DNA of 64,000 nt from Rhizoctonia solani (taxonomy: Eukaryota > Basidiomycota > Agaricomycetes > Cantharellales > Ceratobasidiaceae), in the NCBI RefSeq assembly GCF_016906535.1, contig NC_057379.1, positions 1,240,001 to 1,304,000 of the forward strand, given 5' to 3'. Under the pieces are notes generated by a model. The model ran no database searches. It was not told the DNA's origin and was given only the letters and a program-made list of their open reading frames with translations. Made by a program: the position numbers and the translations under genes. Shown in pieces: positions 25,430-36,850 of the stretch; the stretch's first letter is position 1, and the number at the start of each line of letters is the position of its first letter.

Positions 25430-26936
25430 TTAGACGAGGAAGGGACGAGCGCCATATTTCTTCAATTCCTCCTCGCTTCCCAAAAGCTCGTTTAACACAC
25501 CAGCTAGGCGGAGCCCACCGAGAGCCATCAGCTTCTCAATAACCTTGTCTTTGCGGATTCGTCCAGCATACTCAGGGGTATCCAGCTCGATAAGGTCCTG
25601 CACAAGGATCAGCAATGCGAGAAAGGTGATAAAAACATAGGCTCACCTTGGCTGGAGTAGGCCCAGGGTGCTTGGGGTCGTGGGGGCTAGTTAGATTCGC
25701 CGGCCAGATAAAATCACAGTTCAGCTTGTGAATAGGGGCGGACCAGTGATAAGGGCAGACCGGAACGTCGCTCGGATCCTCGAATGGAAGGCCAAAAGCG
25801 TGTTCTTTGGGGGCCAAGACGGTTTGGCCTCGGCGAGAGCCTCGAATAACAAATTTCCTCTCCTCTTCTGGTTCGACCAAACCACCGAATGATGTAGGAT
25901 TTACTGGGATGACCGGTTTCTTGGAAGTCAAGTCGAATTGAGGGCATGTAGTCCACTCCTCAAGCTCATCTGTCCACCAGCCGTAGATACCTTCTAGCAC
26001 AATCCAGCGAACATAGGGGTCATAGATGGCGCCATGTAGAACCGACTCGATTTGACGGTTTCGCTCAATCGCCTCGGGAGGGAAAGATGGTGTGGGATGA
26101 GTAGGAAGTGGGATGGTATAATTCGGCAAAGTACGAATTCTCTGCGCAATAAGACGGCCGTCCCATAGAGAGTGTAAATCTATCCGTTTGCTTGAGTGAA
26201 CGTTCCAACGATAAGGGAAGCAGAAACTCACTCGTAATACGTCCGTCATAACGAACTCGGTCTAAATGGGATAAAGTTAGCTCAAGTGCTGGTCTCGCTA
26301 GTTGGAACGCCTTGCCTTCGTTGCCTCCTTTATCACGCCCGGTAAGGTGCAATGGCATATGGATATCGCCCATGAAGTGGACGAGGAACCGGAGGGCATA
26401 GTCACGCTGAGACCTGGACCAGGAATTAGCGGCGATAAGACACCAATGAGGGATATAGTGCTTACCCTTGGAGCGTTTCGACACCCCTGGTGACATTGAC
26501 CAGACCGTTCAGAATGTTCTGATCCGTTTTCCATCCTGACCGCCAAAGGTGCATTTCTGGGGTGGCCAATCATCGCTTGGATTGACATAGTGCAGCCCGA
26601 AGTCCACCTAACAAGTTCCAAGTCAGGTGGTTAGTGGCTGTATGTCAAGCTGAAGAACGAAACCAACCTGAACTGGGGCAACCCCCTTATCTTGTCAGCC
26701 CAGGCGGCAATACCAGATAATCGACAGTTGAAGTTGGCGGGTAGAATCTTGCATATCTCGTCTTGTGCGGATGGGAGAAGATGCATTTGCGCAATAGTCG
26801 CGGTGATCTCGTGTCCTGAAATGCGTCAACAACACCTTCCAGTATCTGCATCACATTTCGTACCAGCAGCTCCCCAACTCAACGCCGGAGTGGCGAGTGA
26901 GGCAATAGTCGCAGCACCAGCTAATAGCGATCGCAT
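25430..26936 (-). CDS. S1/P1 nuclease, secreted, zinc-dependent
   Basis: Degrades single-stranded DNA and RNA and removes 3'-phosphates outside the cell or in the vacuole. From the ATG at 26936 a signal peptide (MRSLLAGAATIASLATPALS) precedes Trp, which in this family becomes the mature N-terminus and binds zinc. Exon 1 ends WGAAG and splices to HEITATIAQMHLL. Other zinc ligands visible are Asp in AAWADKI, His in LHYVN, His and Asp in VHFMGDIHMPLHL with the second His after it, and His/Asp in LHSLWDG. The middle domain continues to a C-terminus ending GARPFLV, with the stop at 25430-25432. All nine ligand positions appear kept, so the enzyme should be active. Length (about 400 residues) is slightly above the usual 300, due to a C-terminal extension. 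At least five introns. Confidence 0.92.
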
Positions 26937-27808
26937 GTCGATGTTGATTTCAACCTTTGTCGGGACCAATGCAGCCTTAGAGCGGTGAGGTACAGGATGC
27001 AAACTTGATCAAACTGGGCGACTGGGGCGTCTCGCTTTGTTTTGATCCCGAGCCATATTGCCAATGATTGGTCAACCTGTGCATATCTCTCTAAACCCCC
27101 GGCTCCAACTGCAAACGTTATTGATTGCGACTATTCCCGTAACAGAAATATACATTGCGCCTTTGGCACAAAAATAAAAACAAAAAACACAAAGACTGTT
27201 TGGTGTAAACTTCAATTTATTACATCCCCATGAGGCCATCAGGACCCCCCTCTCTGCGGGCCGCTGGGCTCACGGACGTGAGAACGTGCATATCGAGAGG
27301 ACCCGGATCTTTGGTACTCCGAACACGTAACTTGTGAGATACAACTCCCCCTCATGAATAGCACATTGGATACTATGCACGCACATCGACGCAAGTCATG
27401 CAGATCATCTATCTATATTTGGTCATGCATTGCAACACTCCACAGCGTCCTGGCGTGTCGTGCATCAATAGTATCGCAATGGTCTGCAGCTCTTTTGATA
27501 CATCAACGCAATATGAACTCACTCTGTAGGCCATTTGATATTGGAGACTGAACTTTGGATATACTATGCACCTCGGCGGACTTGTGTCTGAATCAGACCC
27601 ACCAATCACGTAGGTTGATCTACATCACCCGCAAGTCCTCCCATATTAATCTTCGTTCAGATTGTTTTCAGAACGCTTGGACCGTATTCGAATGACTTAA
27701 CTTTACAGGGAGTCGCGAGCGTGCACTTGACGCGGCGTCGAGCATTCGCTGGGTGGATTGGTATATAAAGGCACTCGCGTCCATTGGAATAATTACACAT
27801 TCCAAACA
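26937..27808. other. Divergent intergenic region
   Basis: No gene seen between the nuclease start and the dsRBD-like gene. It includes an A-rich stretch at 27165-27195 and the TATA box listed separately. Confidence 0.4.
27762..27769 (+). promoter_or_regulatory. TATA box of the dsRBD-like gene at 27809
   Basis: TATATAAA about 40 bp before the ATG, placing the transcription start close to the start codon. Confidence 0.5.
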
Positions 27809-28235
27809 ATGCCCCGGCGCGCCGAGTACGAATTCAAACAGCCCACCAAAGAGTTGACCTATTGTGCTCAGCTCCAGGAGTGGGCTGATTTCTACAAGGT
27901 CAAGCTGAACTGGGTAGATGCAGACGTACAGACAATGGAACCACAGAGTGGCGTAGTATCCCTGCAGTAAGCATCCGAGCATATATCATCTTTTCCGCTT
28001 GGTTGATCTTTCCGGAAATTACGCAGTTAAAGAATACGGTTATCCGGAATTCACTGCTCCCGGAAAAAGTCTGCGTGATGCCCGCCAACTGGCCTCCCAG
28101 CAAATTATTGATTCACCCGGGAAGCTGTAAGCGTGCCTATACCTTCCAAGAATCATAAAGAGTCTCTAACGCCCGATTTCCAGTGAATTTGCCAAGAATC
28201 GCCCAGCTCCACCCACTATTTATCATACGCGTTAA
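27809..28235 (+). CDS. Small dsRNA-binding-domain-like protein, copy 2 of 5
   Basis: Starts MPRRAEYEFKQPTKELTY, followed by helix 1 (CAQLQEWADFYK) and strand 1 (VKLNWVDAD), closely matching copy 1 (HAQLQEWADQNHVLLEW). The second half, after an intron at about 27967-28026, encodes KEYGYPEFTAPGKS and helix 2 (LRDARQLASQQIIDSPGKL). A third short exon ends IYHTR with a stop at 28233-28235. Odd: the only good donor (GTAAGC at 27967) leaves two bases, whereas the second half needs one, so the halves do not join in frame by a simple splice. This may be a recent 1-nt indel or a donor I have missed. Binding to dsRNA is an inference from the fold outline. Confidence 0.55.
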
Positions 28236-29455
28236 TGTTGTCGCCTCGCGCAGCCATGTAGCTTCTCGTGTTAGATCTAATACTCTCGCAATTATAATTT
28301 ATTTCCGTAAACCAATCGAATTTATGGGTTACGGAGTCATAAATATACGGCCTCATTAAAGGTCTTGGCAGTGTTCACGCTTATCCAGTGCCATACATAT
28401 CTTCGGTTATGCCCTGGGTGGCGGGTGCTGGTTGCTCTCCTGGGTGTAACACCAAGGAACAATATTAATCATAATTCTGTGAGAATTCGACCTGCGGATA
28501 AAATAATCCCACTCTAATTCAAAGCGCGCGTCTATACCAGACAGAATACGGGATTGTCTGATTCACCTGGCCTGGTCTCCGTTCCATCAGAAATTGAAGG
28601 AGTCTAAATTCAGTCGCGCACTGCTTTAGATAGGTCCCTGTGACTAGAATACCAATGCCGTCGAACAATCATAAACGCTAGAACCATGGATGAAATGTGA
28701 TCGATGTTTGATCGGTGACAATAGCCTTTCTACAAGCATAAACATATCCTCCGATTTTGACGGAGAATCAAGACTAGATCTGGACCTATCTGACCAAAGC
28801 ATTCGCGCTGATTACTTGGGCTTAGGTATTCTCAGAGAACTTTGTCATATTAATTAAGTTCTTCATGGCACAGACTTGCCCTTGTTGGATCCAGAAACTC
28901 TTCGCCCGACAACGTCGGATTGAACTATGTACATAAGAATAGCAGTAGCAACTTCTTGTTTTATTCTACTGGGACAAAATCCCCTCGGTATAACATTAGG
29001 TGGATATTGCCAGCGCCTAGGCTATGATGGTTAAATTGAAAACTACGAGCCCTGTGCCGCGTTCCGAGTTGCCACCCCCTTATCCGTGACGTGCTAAACA
29101 TCATTAGAATGAATCATCTGGTGGTTAGAATCTCTTCGCTGTGGTCGATCTTGGGGCCCAAAAAAGATAACTATTGACCGGACCGGCCGCAAACCAGTGG
29201 GATGAAGTCTGCCATTGCGAGCGCACAATCACGCTTCTACACGTCTCTTCGATGAATAGGGTTATTGTTCAGAGGTATTCGGCTGGTGGTACGTTTTGTA
29301 TAGCGTAAACCAGAGCTAGGTATCTGTGTAGAGCCCATTGGCTTAAATAGCCCAAGCTTTCATGCTCTCAGATACTACACCAACTCAACTCAGGCCTATC
29401 AAGGTCACATATTTGGAATTCTTTCAGTCATCCCGCCACCTGCTTCGTAGAAACT
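28236..29455. other. Spacer without recognisable gene
   Basis: No open frame of note and no repeat recognised. It lies between two members of the dsRBD-like family. Confidence 0.4.
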
Positions 29456-29820
29456 ATGTGTTATACGGCACGCCTTCAAGAGTTTGCAGACCAGCACTAC
29501 ATTAAACTAGAATGGGAGGAAAGCAAGGATACGGCCAACGGCGCTGACAAGCACACAGTCTACCCCAAGAGTAAGCAGTCAGCCATAATACATTATGTTC
29601 GAACGACATTTTTGTACTTACCAACCTTTTTCTCAGTTGGCGGACAGGCATACCGAACCATAGTGCATCCGCAACGACACTCAAGAAAGCTAGGAATGAA
29701 TCTGCCATGTCGTTAATCAATTCTGAGTCTTTGTACGTTTTGCCATTGGTTGAAGTAATAGCTTGCTCATCAAATACCTCTTTATATGTCAGAGTAGTTC
29801 AATTCGGAGCTAATGCCTGA
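29456..29820 (+). CDS. Small dsRNA-binding-domain-like protein, copy 3 of 5
   Basis: Exon 1 begins MCYTARLQEFADQHYIKLEW and ends HTVYPK plus one base before a GTAAGC donor (about 29571). Using the CAG acceptor just before GCATACCG (about 29650), exon 2 reads SIPNHSASATT then helix 2 (LKKARNESAMSLINSESL). A GTACGT...CAG intron leads to a short last exon ending VVQFGANA and a TGA at 29818-29820. The product is about 75 residues, little more than the domain. It lacks the N-terminal lead of copies 1 and 2. Intron positions and phases match the other copies. Function not known. Confidence 0.55.
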
Positions 29821-31312
29821 CTTGATATGAAGGCAACCATCGATATAGATTGGACTCAATAATGGAGGATGTATGCGCTAGATATAATTTCTGTCACGAT
29901 ACAATTGCTTGTTAAATACCTCAGCCGCGTGCACTTATAGGATATTTCACCTTGCGCGATTATATTTTGGATCGGATTGAGAGTGGCCTCAAGCCCTTGG
30001 GCGCAACTTTTTACTATTCCTCTACCACTGTGTACGCGTGATTCTTAGCTTGGGTAGGTGTGAAGTAATGCGATTTGAATACGCTACTGCATGATGAATA
30101 GTACACACAGCCGCGCAAAGGATCGGTGAGATGTTTACGTACGAGTTTTTGCCTGATGCTTGCGGAATCTTGTGACAATATTTGGCGGGAGCAGTTTGAT
30201 GTTTGCCGGGAACTCAGTGCGAATGTTCCCTCAACATTGCCAGACAATGACAAACTCGCGACTCTCCTCCAAAGGAAGCCATTTTCTTTACTTGATTACT
30301 TTAATTATTAGCTCCTTGAAGTGTATATAGCAACATATAAAGCTTTTCCACGCAATGCAATCACTCGGGCGGTGTAGAGAGTGAGAGATTTCGGTTGACG
30401 CAAGGTTTTTCTGATTATGGCCAATGTCAGCACAACATTTTCTACAATCATGGTACAACAGGCGCTTGTTTACATCCGTTGAACAGACATTTCGGGGGAC
30501 GTCCATGTAACACCAGCTATCTATTATAGTTTCGCCCGGTCGTGTGCTTTGCTACAAACTGGAGACCATTTGGAAAACGAAATAGTAGGCCGATGTTTAT
30601 GCAATCAAGCGCGGTGCGTACCTAGAGGTGCCGTTAGTTGCTCGATACCTAGCCAAATCAAAAAGGCTTTGCATCTCACCTTTCACGTGTACCTGCCCGG
30701 AGTTTGAATACACTATGCTCTCTGTGCAAAGGGTCGAAGGCCCAAATAGCCCAAATACCTAAACACAGCCTTTCACGTGAACTAGAGAACGAAGCATCAT
30801 AGACTTTATATATATTTACTAGGCAAAAGAATAAAGAGACCGGTTCCCGGCGACCCAGACCGGTCTGCCGTTTTACCCCACAGCCAAAATAGACGTGCCG
30901 ATCGGTGTCATGTAGAAGCGGGGCGCGCTGCCACACGGGCGGCTGCCCGATTCGACTGCTACAAAACGTCATAGCTCTGCCGAAAAAGGAGTCATCAAAG
31001 GTTGATAGCCTTTTCAAATCTCGTCGGGAGCGCCAGTTCCTGAAAAAAAAAGTATTCGGTCCGCTACAGGCGGGCCGACCAAACAAACCAGAATGGGTAC
31101 TTTGGGCACCTGGCTAGTCAATTGTCCACACCAACAAAAGCCTCGCGCTCACGCGCTGTAATCGAAAGCCTGTATGGAAAATACAGTCCTGTGAATAATG
31201 TATAAAATCATGGTTAGGCCACGGAAGAAACCTCACAGTTCGCCACCTCTTCTACCCGATTGAGGACATTTAATACCACTCACTCAGGTCCTTCAAGTTG
31301 TCTAACTCTTCG
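29821..31312. other. Spacer without recognisable gene
   Basis: Contains a minus-strand reading frame at 31086-30676 of 136 codons with no recognised motif, and nothing else of note. Confidence 0.35.
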
Positions 31313-31693
31313 ATGGCTCCACGATACGTATTCTCACTCCCCGATATCAAAACCTATTCTGAACAACTGTACGAATGCGCTGATCGGTGCCAGTTCAATT
31401 TGACATCGAAGCATGTCACCAAGAAAGAGAATGGCCGTGACGTTCATGAATACTATTTCATAAGTGAGTGTTAGCCGGATATTATGGTCATGGTTCAGAA
31501 AAACGAAGTGCTCATTCTCACCAGCTTTACTTAGTCAACGGTACCTCGTACACTCAGTACAAGGGTGTCTCTACCTCGAAGTTGAAGGACGCCAAGAACG
31601 AGGCCGCGGGTCTGATTATCGGCTCTGGTATTCTGTAGGTTTTTTGTTTCACTAGAATTTGGACGATTAATGCTTACCAGAGCTTGTCTTTAA
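31313..31693 (+). CDS. Small dsRNA-binding-domain-like protein, copy 4 of 5
   Basis: Exon 1 starts MAPRYVFSLPDIKTYSEQLY and continues through strand 1 to VHEYYFI plus one base, at a GTGAGT donor. Joining to the TTAG acceptor at about 31534 gives INGTSYTQYKGVSTS and helix 2 LKDAKNEAAGLIIGSGIL. Helix 2 is the closest of all copies to the classical dsRBD ending (K-x-A-K-N-x-A-A). The frame can close at a TAG at 31636, or splice by GTAGGT...CAG to a short last exon (ACL) with a stop at 31691-31693, as in its paralogs. This is the best member of the family for testing the domain assignment. Confidence 0.65.
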
Positions 31694-32057
31694 GCAATAG
31701 GTTCATATGGTAGTAAATTGGCTGGTCGGCCGTGACTGTTTGTGATTCGATACCTTATCACCTACGTGGTTTTCTGTAGCGATAGTATCGGCGTCCTATG
31801 TTTTTTTTAATCTTTTCTGGTACCAGACTATTAGCAAGATAAGCCACTGATCGGAAGCGAATGTCACCAAACTACGAGGGTCTGAAAACATAGTCTAGCT
31901 CAGAGAGGGTATGGGTGAATGGTAACGGCGTAAAGCAGCTGCAAGTTATATGCATATAAAATTACGCTAATATATATACTACGCCTATCGAGTCAGTTGT
32001 GATGGGGTTGTACATATGATAAGGTACGCACCACTAAAGTATCTGCCTAACTCCACA
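31694..32057. other. Intergenic region
   Basis: No gene seen. It separates the 3' ends of convergent genes and has an AT-rich stretch with TATATATA at about 31970. Confidence 0.4.
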
Positions 32058-33326
32058 CTAATTTGGCCCTCCTGTGGATGATGCACGCCCGGTAGTAATA
32101 ATAGAATCCAAATCTCGAAGGGTCTCCCCTGTCGTTCGTCCAGCCCAGTCCTTCAGTCTCTCCACCGCGGGTTTTTCATGGTCGGCGTCGGGCGGGGGAG
32201 GTCGAATGCGGTCTAACGTATGCTGAAAATCTTCATCTTCAAGGGCCGCATCAACCTTGCGTGATGTGACATTAGCCCAAGAGTCAAGGCTTGCTTCTCT
32301 AACTAGTCCGGCGTAACGAGTGTTCTTAATGGTGGATTGTTGAGCAGTGGATACGTGCTGAAGGGCAGAGAGAGCTTGTAAGGTGCTTATAAATGTTTCT
32401 TGTGTAAGGTATGGAGCATTATGAGGGAGCATCAAAAGCAGGTTTGGAATAATTACGTGAAGGGAGAGGCGACACAGTTGTGCATATGGGTAATACTGCC
32501 CACGAGGATACCAGTAAAGGTGAAAGCCACCGTAGAATGCACAGCGGTGGATTCAGAATAAAAATAGTCGGGATCAATCCTGGCGGCATAAAACGGAAGT
32601 AACACACACCTGGACTCTGTCCCCTTTCCGTAATGAGCCTTTTGTAAGCCCTGTGAAAAATATATCCAGACCGGCGGCAAAGGCGACCGCTGCAACAGCA
32701 TAAGTCCGAGCTTTTCGCCTCTCTGGTGCTTCCGTAATGACTCCAACAATTGACAAAAGAGCAATATAGCCCAAGCTGAGCCCAGCGGCGGAGAACAGGA
32801 GGTAGTCGTCTCGGGTGGTACACCACTCACATGATGCGACCACCGAATGTCCGAGGCGTCCGTAGATCAGTCTAATATCAAAGGTTTCGATCCGTTGAAG
32901 TGTGCGGTCGAGTTCTGGGGTAAACAAAGGGTGCGAGGTGCGAATTCCTTTTCGAATATTGAGCCCATTTTGAGTCCCTTGTTGATACGCTCTTTGGAGG
33001 TCTAGCGGAATAAATTCTAGTGGGCGTTGAGTAATGAGAGCAGATCGTATTTGGTCTCCTGTCGCAGTGACTGGTAGTCTCAAGCGAGTGAAGAGGTCTG
33101 GCTGGGAGGTATACCACATTCCTACCGCAAGCAAGCAATACAGTCCTACGGTTAATCGCATAATGGCTGATGTTTTGCGGAAGCTCTTCTGTTGTACGCT
33201 CCCTTGCCCACTATGGCTTGCTTGATGCCGGAGACGAGCAATGCGCGTGATAACAGTCCGCAAAACAAGTGGGAGCACCACGATGGCAACGGTAGCGACA
33301 AGAGACCCAAGCGTCGAGTCAGACAT
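32058..33326 (-). CDS. Conserved multi-pass membrane protein, function unknown
   Basis: From the ATG at 33326 a 240-codon open frame shows two N-terminal hydrophobic segments (about residues 5-26 and 55-73). A soluble loop with LFTRLRLPVTATGDQIRSAL follows, then a region IRLIYGRLGHSVVASCEWC with a CxxC pair, and two more hydrophobic segments (about 175-197 and 207-228). After one or two introns near 32600-32430, a C-terminal tail ends in a Pro-rich stretch (IRPPPPDADHEKPAVERLKD) and a stop at 32058. The YGRLGH...CxxC block is shared by uncharacterised fungal membrane proteins. I do not know a function. The exact splice junctions between 32610 and 32440 were not resolved. Confidence 0.6.
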
Positions 33327-33795
33327 ATTGCTCTACCTATGATGTCAACACGTGTGATGAAAAGGTGGTATTTGTCACAGCTGAACCACCAAGTTATGTT
33401 ACAGGTCCGGTGATGATATATATTACTGTGTTCACTGTACCCTAAAGCCGGGCAAACCTAAAGTCAATGTCTGATGTTATAGGATGCTGAGTTCTCACTC
33501 ACCGAAGTATTGCGAATGACAGGTATTGTGGCTAGACGTTCAAAAGGAAGAAAGGAAATGGGTAAAATCAGATGATGATGGAAGCGCGTGTCCAAGACAT
33601 AGTAACACGTCATATGTGGTCACGTGTGGTGTGGCTAATGAGTCTTGTAGTAACCCCAACAATATAACAGAGTATATTTCATGGTATCAAGTACAGGAGC
33701 TTTCTTGAAATCACTTAAACAGGGCAGAAAGCTTAGAGCAATATCGAGCTAGTTGCTCGGTTTGCCTGCTTTACCCTGTGCTCAACCCCAGCGGC
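33327..33795. other. Intergenic region
   Basis: No gene seen. It includes the promoter of the membrane-protein gene and the 3' flank of the hydrolase gene. Confidence 0.4.
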
Positions 33796-35275
33796 TTACA
33801 ATTTGGCAGCCTTTGCGAGATGTGCATCAATCCAACTTGAAATCGTTTGAAACAATTTGTCCTGTATGCCGTCTATCTCGTTTTGGAGTTCGTGATATCC
33901 GCCCTGCAAACGAGTCTATAAGCCCCGGCTCGGATCCTGCAAACCAACCAACCAACCTCGAAGGGTACAAATAACTTGTCTTTTGCTGGCGCTTCCTTCA
34001 CAAATCTCTCTGCTGCAGGACAAGAGCAAAGCTATAAAATATTAATGGTCGTAGTTGAAACTATTTATTGGATTTTACCTTGTCGTCGGTCCCGTGTACC
34101 ACCAGCAACTAGACTCATGACCGTGAGTTTTCGATACAAATGAGGGCCATCCAGTAGACTTACTGGCAAATCAATGGGCCAATTAGTTACGTCATGCTCA
34201 GCTAGTTCCTTGCCCTATACAGTAAATTGCAGCGAGTTTGAACAAAAGCCGTTTCGTGTATAAAGATAACTAACCCCATTTATCATATCGTATATGCCCT
34301 TGGTTGTTCCCATAAACTTAACATAGGGATCCTTTTTATAAGCCGCGCCAACCGCGGGATCGCGACTAAGATCCTGATCGAACAGTTATTGCTGTCTCAC
34401 CACCAGATAACTGCAGTCAACTCACCTCGGGTTTAACCTCTGCCGGGACGTTGATACCGCTACCGAATGGAAGTTTACTGACCAGGCCGCCAGCCCCAAC
34501 CTGCCATGCAGGCGCCGGGTGTGTTTGACGAATAAGGGGAGAAGTCGCGATTACACCTAAAGCAATATTGAAATAAATTCGCGGAAGATGATCTGTGACC
34601 GTACCTGAGAGGCCAAGGACCGTTTCGCTCTTCGGAATGAACGGAGCAGTCGGAGGACGGGTCGGGAATGACAAGACAAGGCCTCCCCCCTAAGAGTTGA
34701 ACCCCCGGTTGGTACACATAACTCCGTTACCTCGGATCATATAACATATAATTGTTGCAGCTCACCATACTATGCCCTACCAAGAAGATAGGAATCTCGT
34801 TTGAAACGCCTTCGCGGAGAACACCGAGCATGTGCTGGATATCCGAATGCTGTTCTGCCCAACTAGTTTTACCGTACTTGGCCGAAGGGCTCCTGTTGAG
34901 TTGGTTGACTTTTAATGACATCAAGTTACTTCTGATTGTTGGTAGACAGAGCGAACCTATTGGCGGGATCAAGCGCGCTACGGCCGAACCCCCTCTGGTC
35001 ATAGGATAGTATTGCGATACCCGCGCTCGAGTAGCGAGGGAAGACATGCTCGTATCTAAATCAACTTCAGTCCACCTCTTTGACGTGCATAAGAAGCTCA
35101 ACACAGCTTACCTGCCGACGTGTTCGATGAAGCCATGGACAAAAAGTATGGCTGCCTTGGTGCCTGACACGCCCCACTTTCCCCTGGGTGCACCCTCACC
35201 CGAAGGCAAGTATCTCCGAGTGTACAAGTTCATACTGTCTTCAGTAGACATCCATTCCTCTGTATAACCTGCCAT
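33796..35275 (-). CDS. Monoglyceride-lipase-like alpha/beta hydrolase (spliced)
   Basis: Would release fatty acid from monoacylglycerol. From the ATG at 35275: MAGYTEEWMSTEDSMNLYTR, then AAILFVHGFIEHVGRYEHVF with the oxyanion HGF. SYDQRGFGRSALDP and TSWAEQHSDIQHML follow. The nucleophile elbow VGHSMGGGLVLSF (Ser in GHSMG) is split by an intron at about 34690-34760. Downstream come VIATSPLIRQT, DLSRDPAVGAAYKKDPYVK and the segment with LVAGGTRD. The C-terminal block has GGYHELQNE, where the His is the catalytic base, and ends IDAHLAKAAKL with a TAA at 33798-33796. All family blocks and the Ser-Asp-His triad region are present and the length (about 320 residues) is normal. Cytosolic or membrane-associated; no signal peptide. 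Confidence 0.88.
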
Positions 35276-36465
35276 TTCCTGTCGTCGCGGGTGTTTGGTT
35301 GACGAGCATGGGGGGACTCAAACGCCCAGGGTCAGTTCATCTGACGTAATGAGAGAAGGCACATGGATCTTATACCTTATCTTGATGCAAACGGTTGTAA
35401 CGTGCTGATCACTGCTGGCTCGTAATGATGACCAGTTGTTTTCTGGACCACTTTCGTGACATTACCTCGGACTAAACCATTTCCGAAGAACTCATTGTTA
35501 CATTCACCTCGGAGAGACAGTGGGGCTGACCACCTTTCAAGTGGTATGGTTCCAATAGCGCATTCCAAATTGAAGGTGTCGGTTAGTTTACACAGGGAAT
35601 ACTGGCCAGTATATCCGATATATCTTCCTGGTATCGTCAATCTTCAAGGCTTTAGCCTTTAAAAGGGTGTTCGTGTATTTGTCTCCATGTATTCAGCCGG
35701 TACGCCATGAATTCGAAGTATTCACTTATCGCATTCTCCTTGCGGTACCAGGGCAGAAAAATTAATAGATAAACTACGATTTGTGAGCTATTTTGAGCCC
35801 TTTCAAGTTCGCATTATTGCTAGGGGCCTGCACAGACCGATAATCGAGTGACTCGGAACCTCTAAATCGCTCGCTCGCTTACGGGTAGTCTAGTATTGGC
35901 TTAGTCGATCTGTATAGCTGATGTGCGGGCTGAACCAAGCTCATTCATACAGGCCAAAGGCGGACCAGGATAGCATATGCTAACGAGGACAAACCTCACC
36001 TACAAATCACTATCAGTGATAAAAAAAAAGAAAGTATGCGCGCCCTACTAAGTAATTGGGTTCGATTGAAATTATAGCCAAGTACGTTGGATCTAGGGTG
36101 CCTGACATCCATATTTATCTATTGGAAGAGGGTAGGCCATCAATTGAAGCTATACGTATAAATATGGGCTTCGGTGCGTCTGTATCTGAGGGTTCGAGGA
36201 CACTCCAACTTTAAATAAAGTTCTGAATCCCAAATTCTCCGTCATGGAGATTCATCTAGCGCACGCATTCATATAAGGATCAATCAAATTGATATCTGGC
36301 TTCTAATTTAACCGTATCGATGTGGCCCTTTCGCGAAGGACACAATTCTCATGTTCTATTAATCTGAATCTTATACAGAAACTAATCGTTATATTCGATG
36401 GCAAAAGTTGGCTAGGAAGACGAGCGTCCAATGCCGCGCTATGTTACCAGTAGCCAGTAAGATAT
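35276..36465. other. Spacer without recognisable gene
   Basis: Short frames only, no family recognised, no repeat seen. Confidence 0.4.
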
Positions 36466-36850
36466 TTAGATAAGTAATAGAAAAAGCCAGACATATATTA
36501 GGCTTACCACACAATGGCCGGACATCGCCATCTTACGACAAGCACCTTCCTTGGCCTCCTTTTTGTTTCCTCCATATCCGAAGTACTTGTGTCCGAGATA
36601 TTCGCCTTCCACTTGGTTAAGATAAGATGTCTTATACTGTATGCTCTTCAACATTCCTAGTCTACCACTCACGTACGGGCTGGGCAATCCAACATGGTGA
36701 ATCATCATGACCAATTTTACGATAATTGAGGGTGAATTTGAGCCCGGAAACATGAGCCCATTGAGCCAATTGGCCAACATAGCCCCTGCCTGCAGATGGA
36801 GGATGGAAGTGCCATTGTTCCCCGGTGAAAGCTTCGAATGTGCTGTCCAT
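36466..36850 (-). CDS. Small dsRNA-binding-domain-like protein, copy 5 of 5
   Basis: Starts at the ATG at 36850 (MDSTFEAFTGEQWHFHPP). Helix 1 is YVGQLAQWAHVSG and strand 1 KFTLNYRKIG, and exon 1 ends PCWIAQPV after one base of the next codon at a GTGAGT donor. A 59-nt intron ends at CCAAG, and exon 2 encodes EGEYLGHKYFGYGG and helix 2 (NKKEAKEGACRKMAMSGH). The G-H-x-Y-x-G-x-G-x-x-K-K-E-A-K sequence is a textbook dsRBD second half. A donor GTAAGC at 36507-36502 suggests a further exon as in the paralogs; unspliced, the frame closes at 36466. More divergent from the other four, but with the same mid-domain phase-1 intron. Confidence 0.62.
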
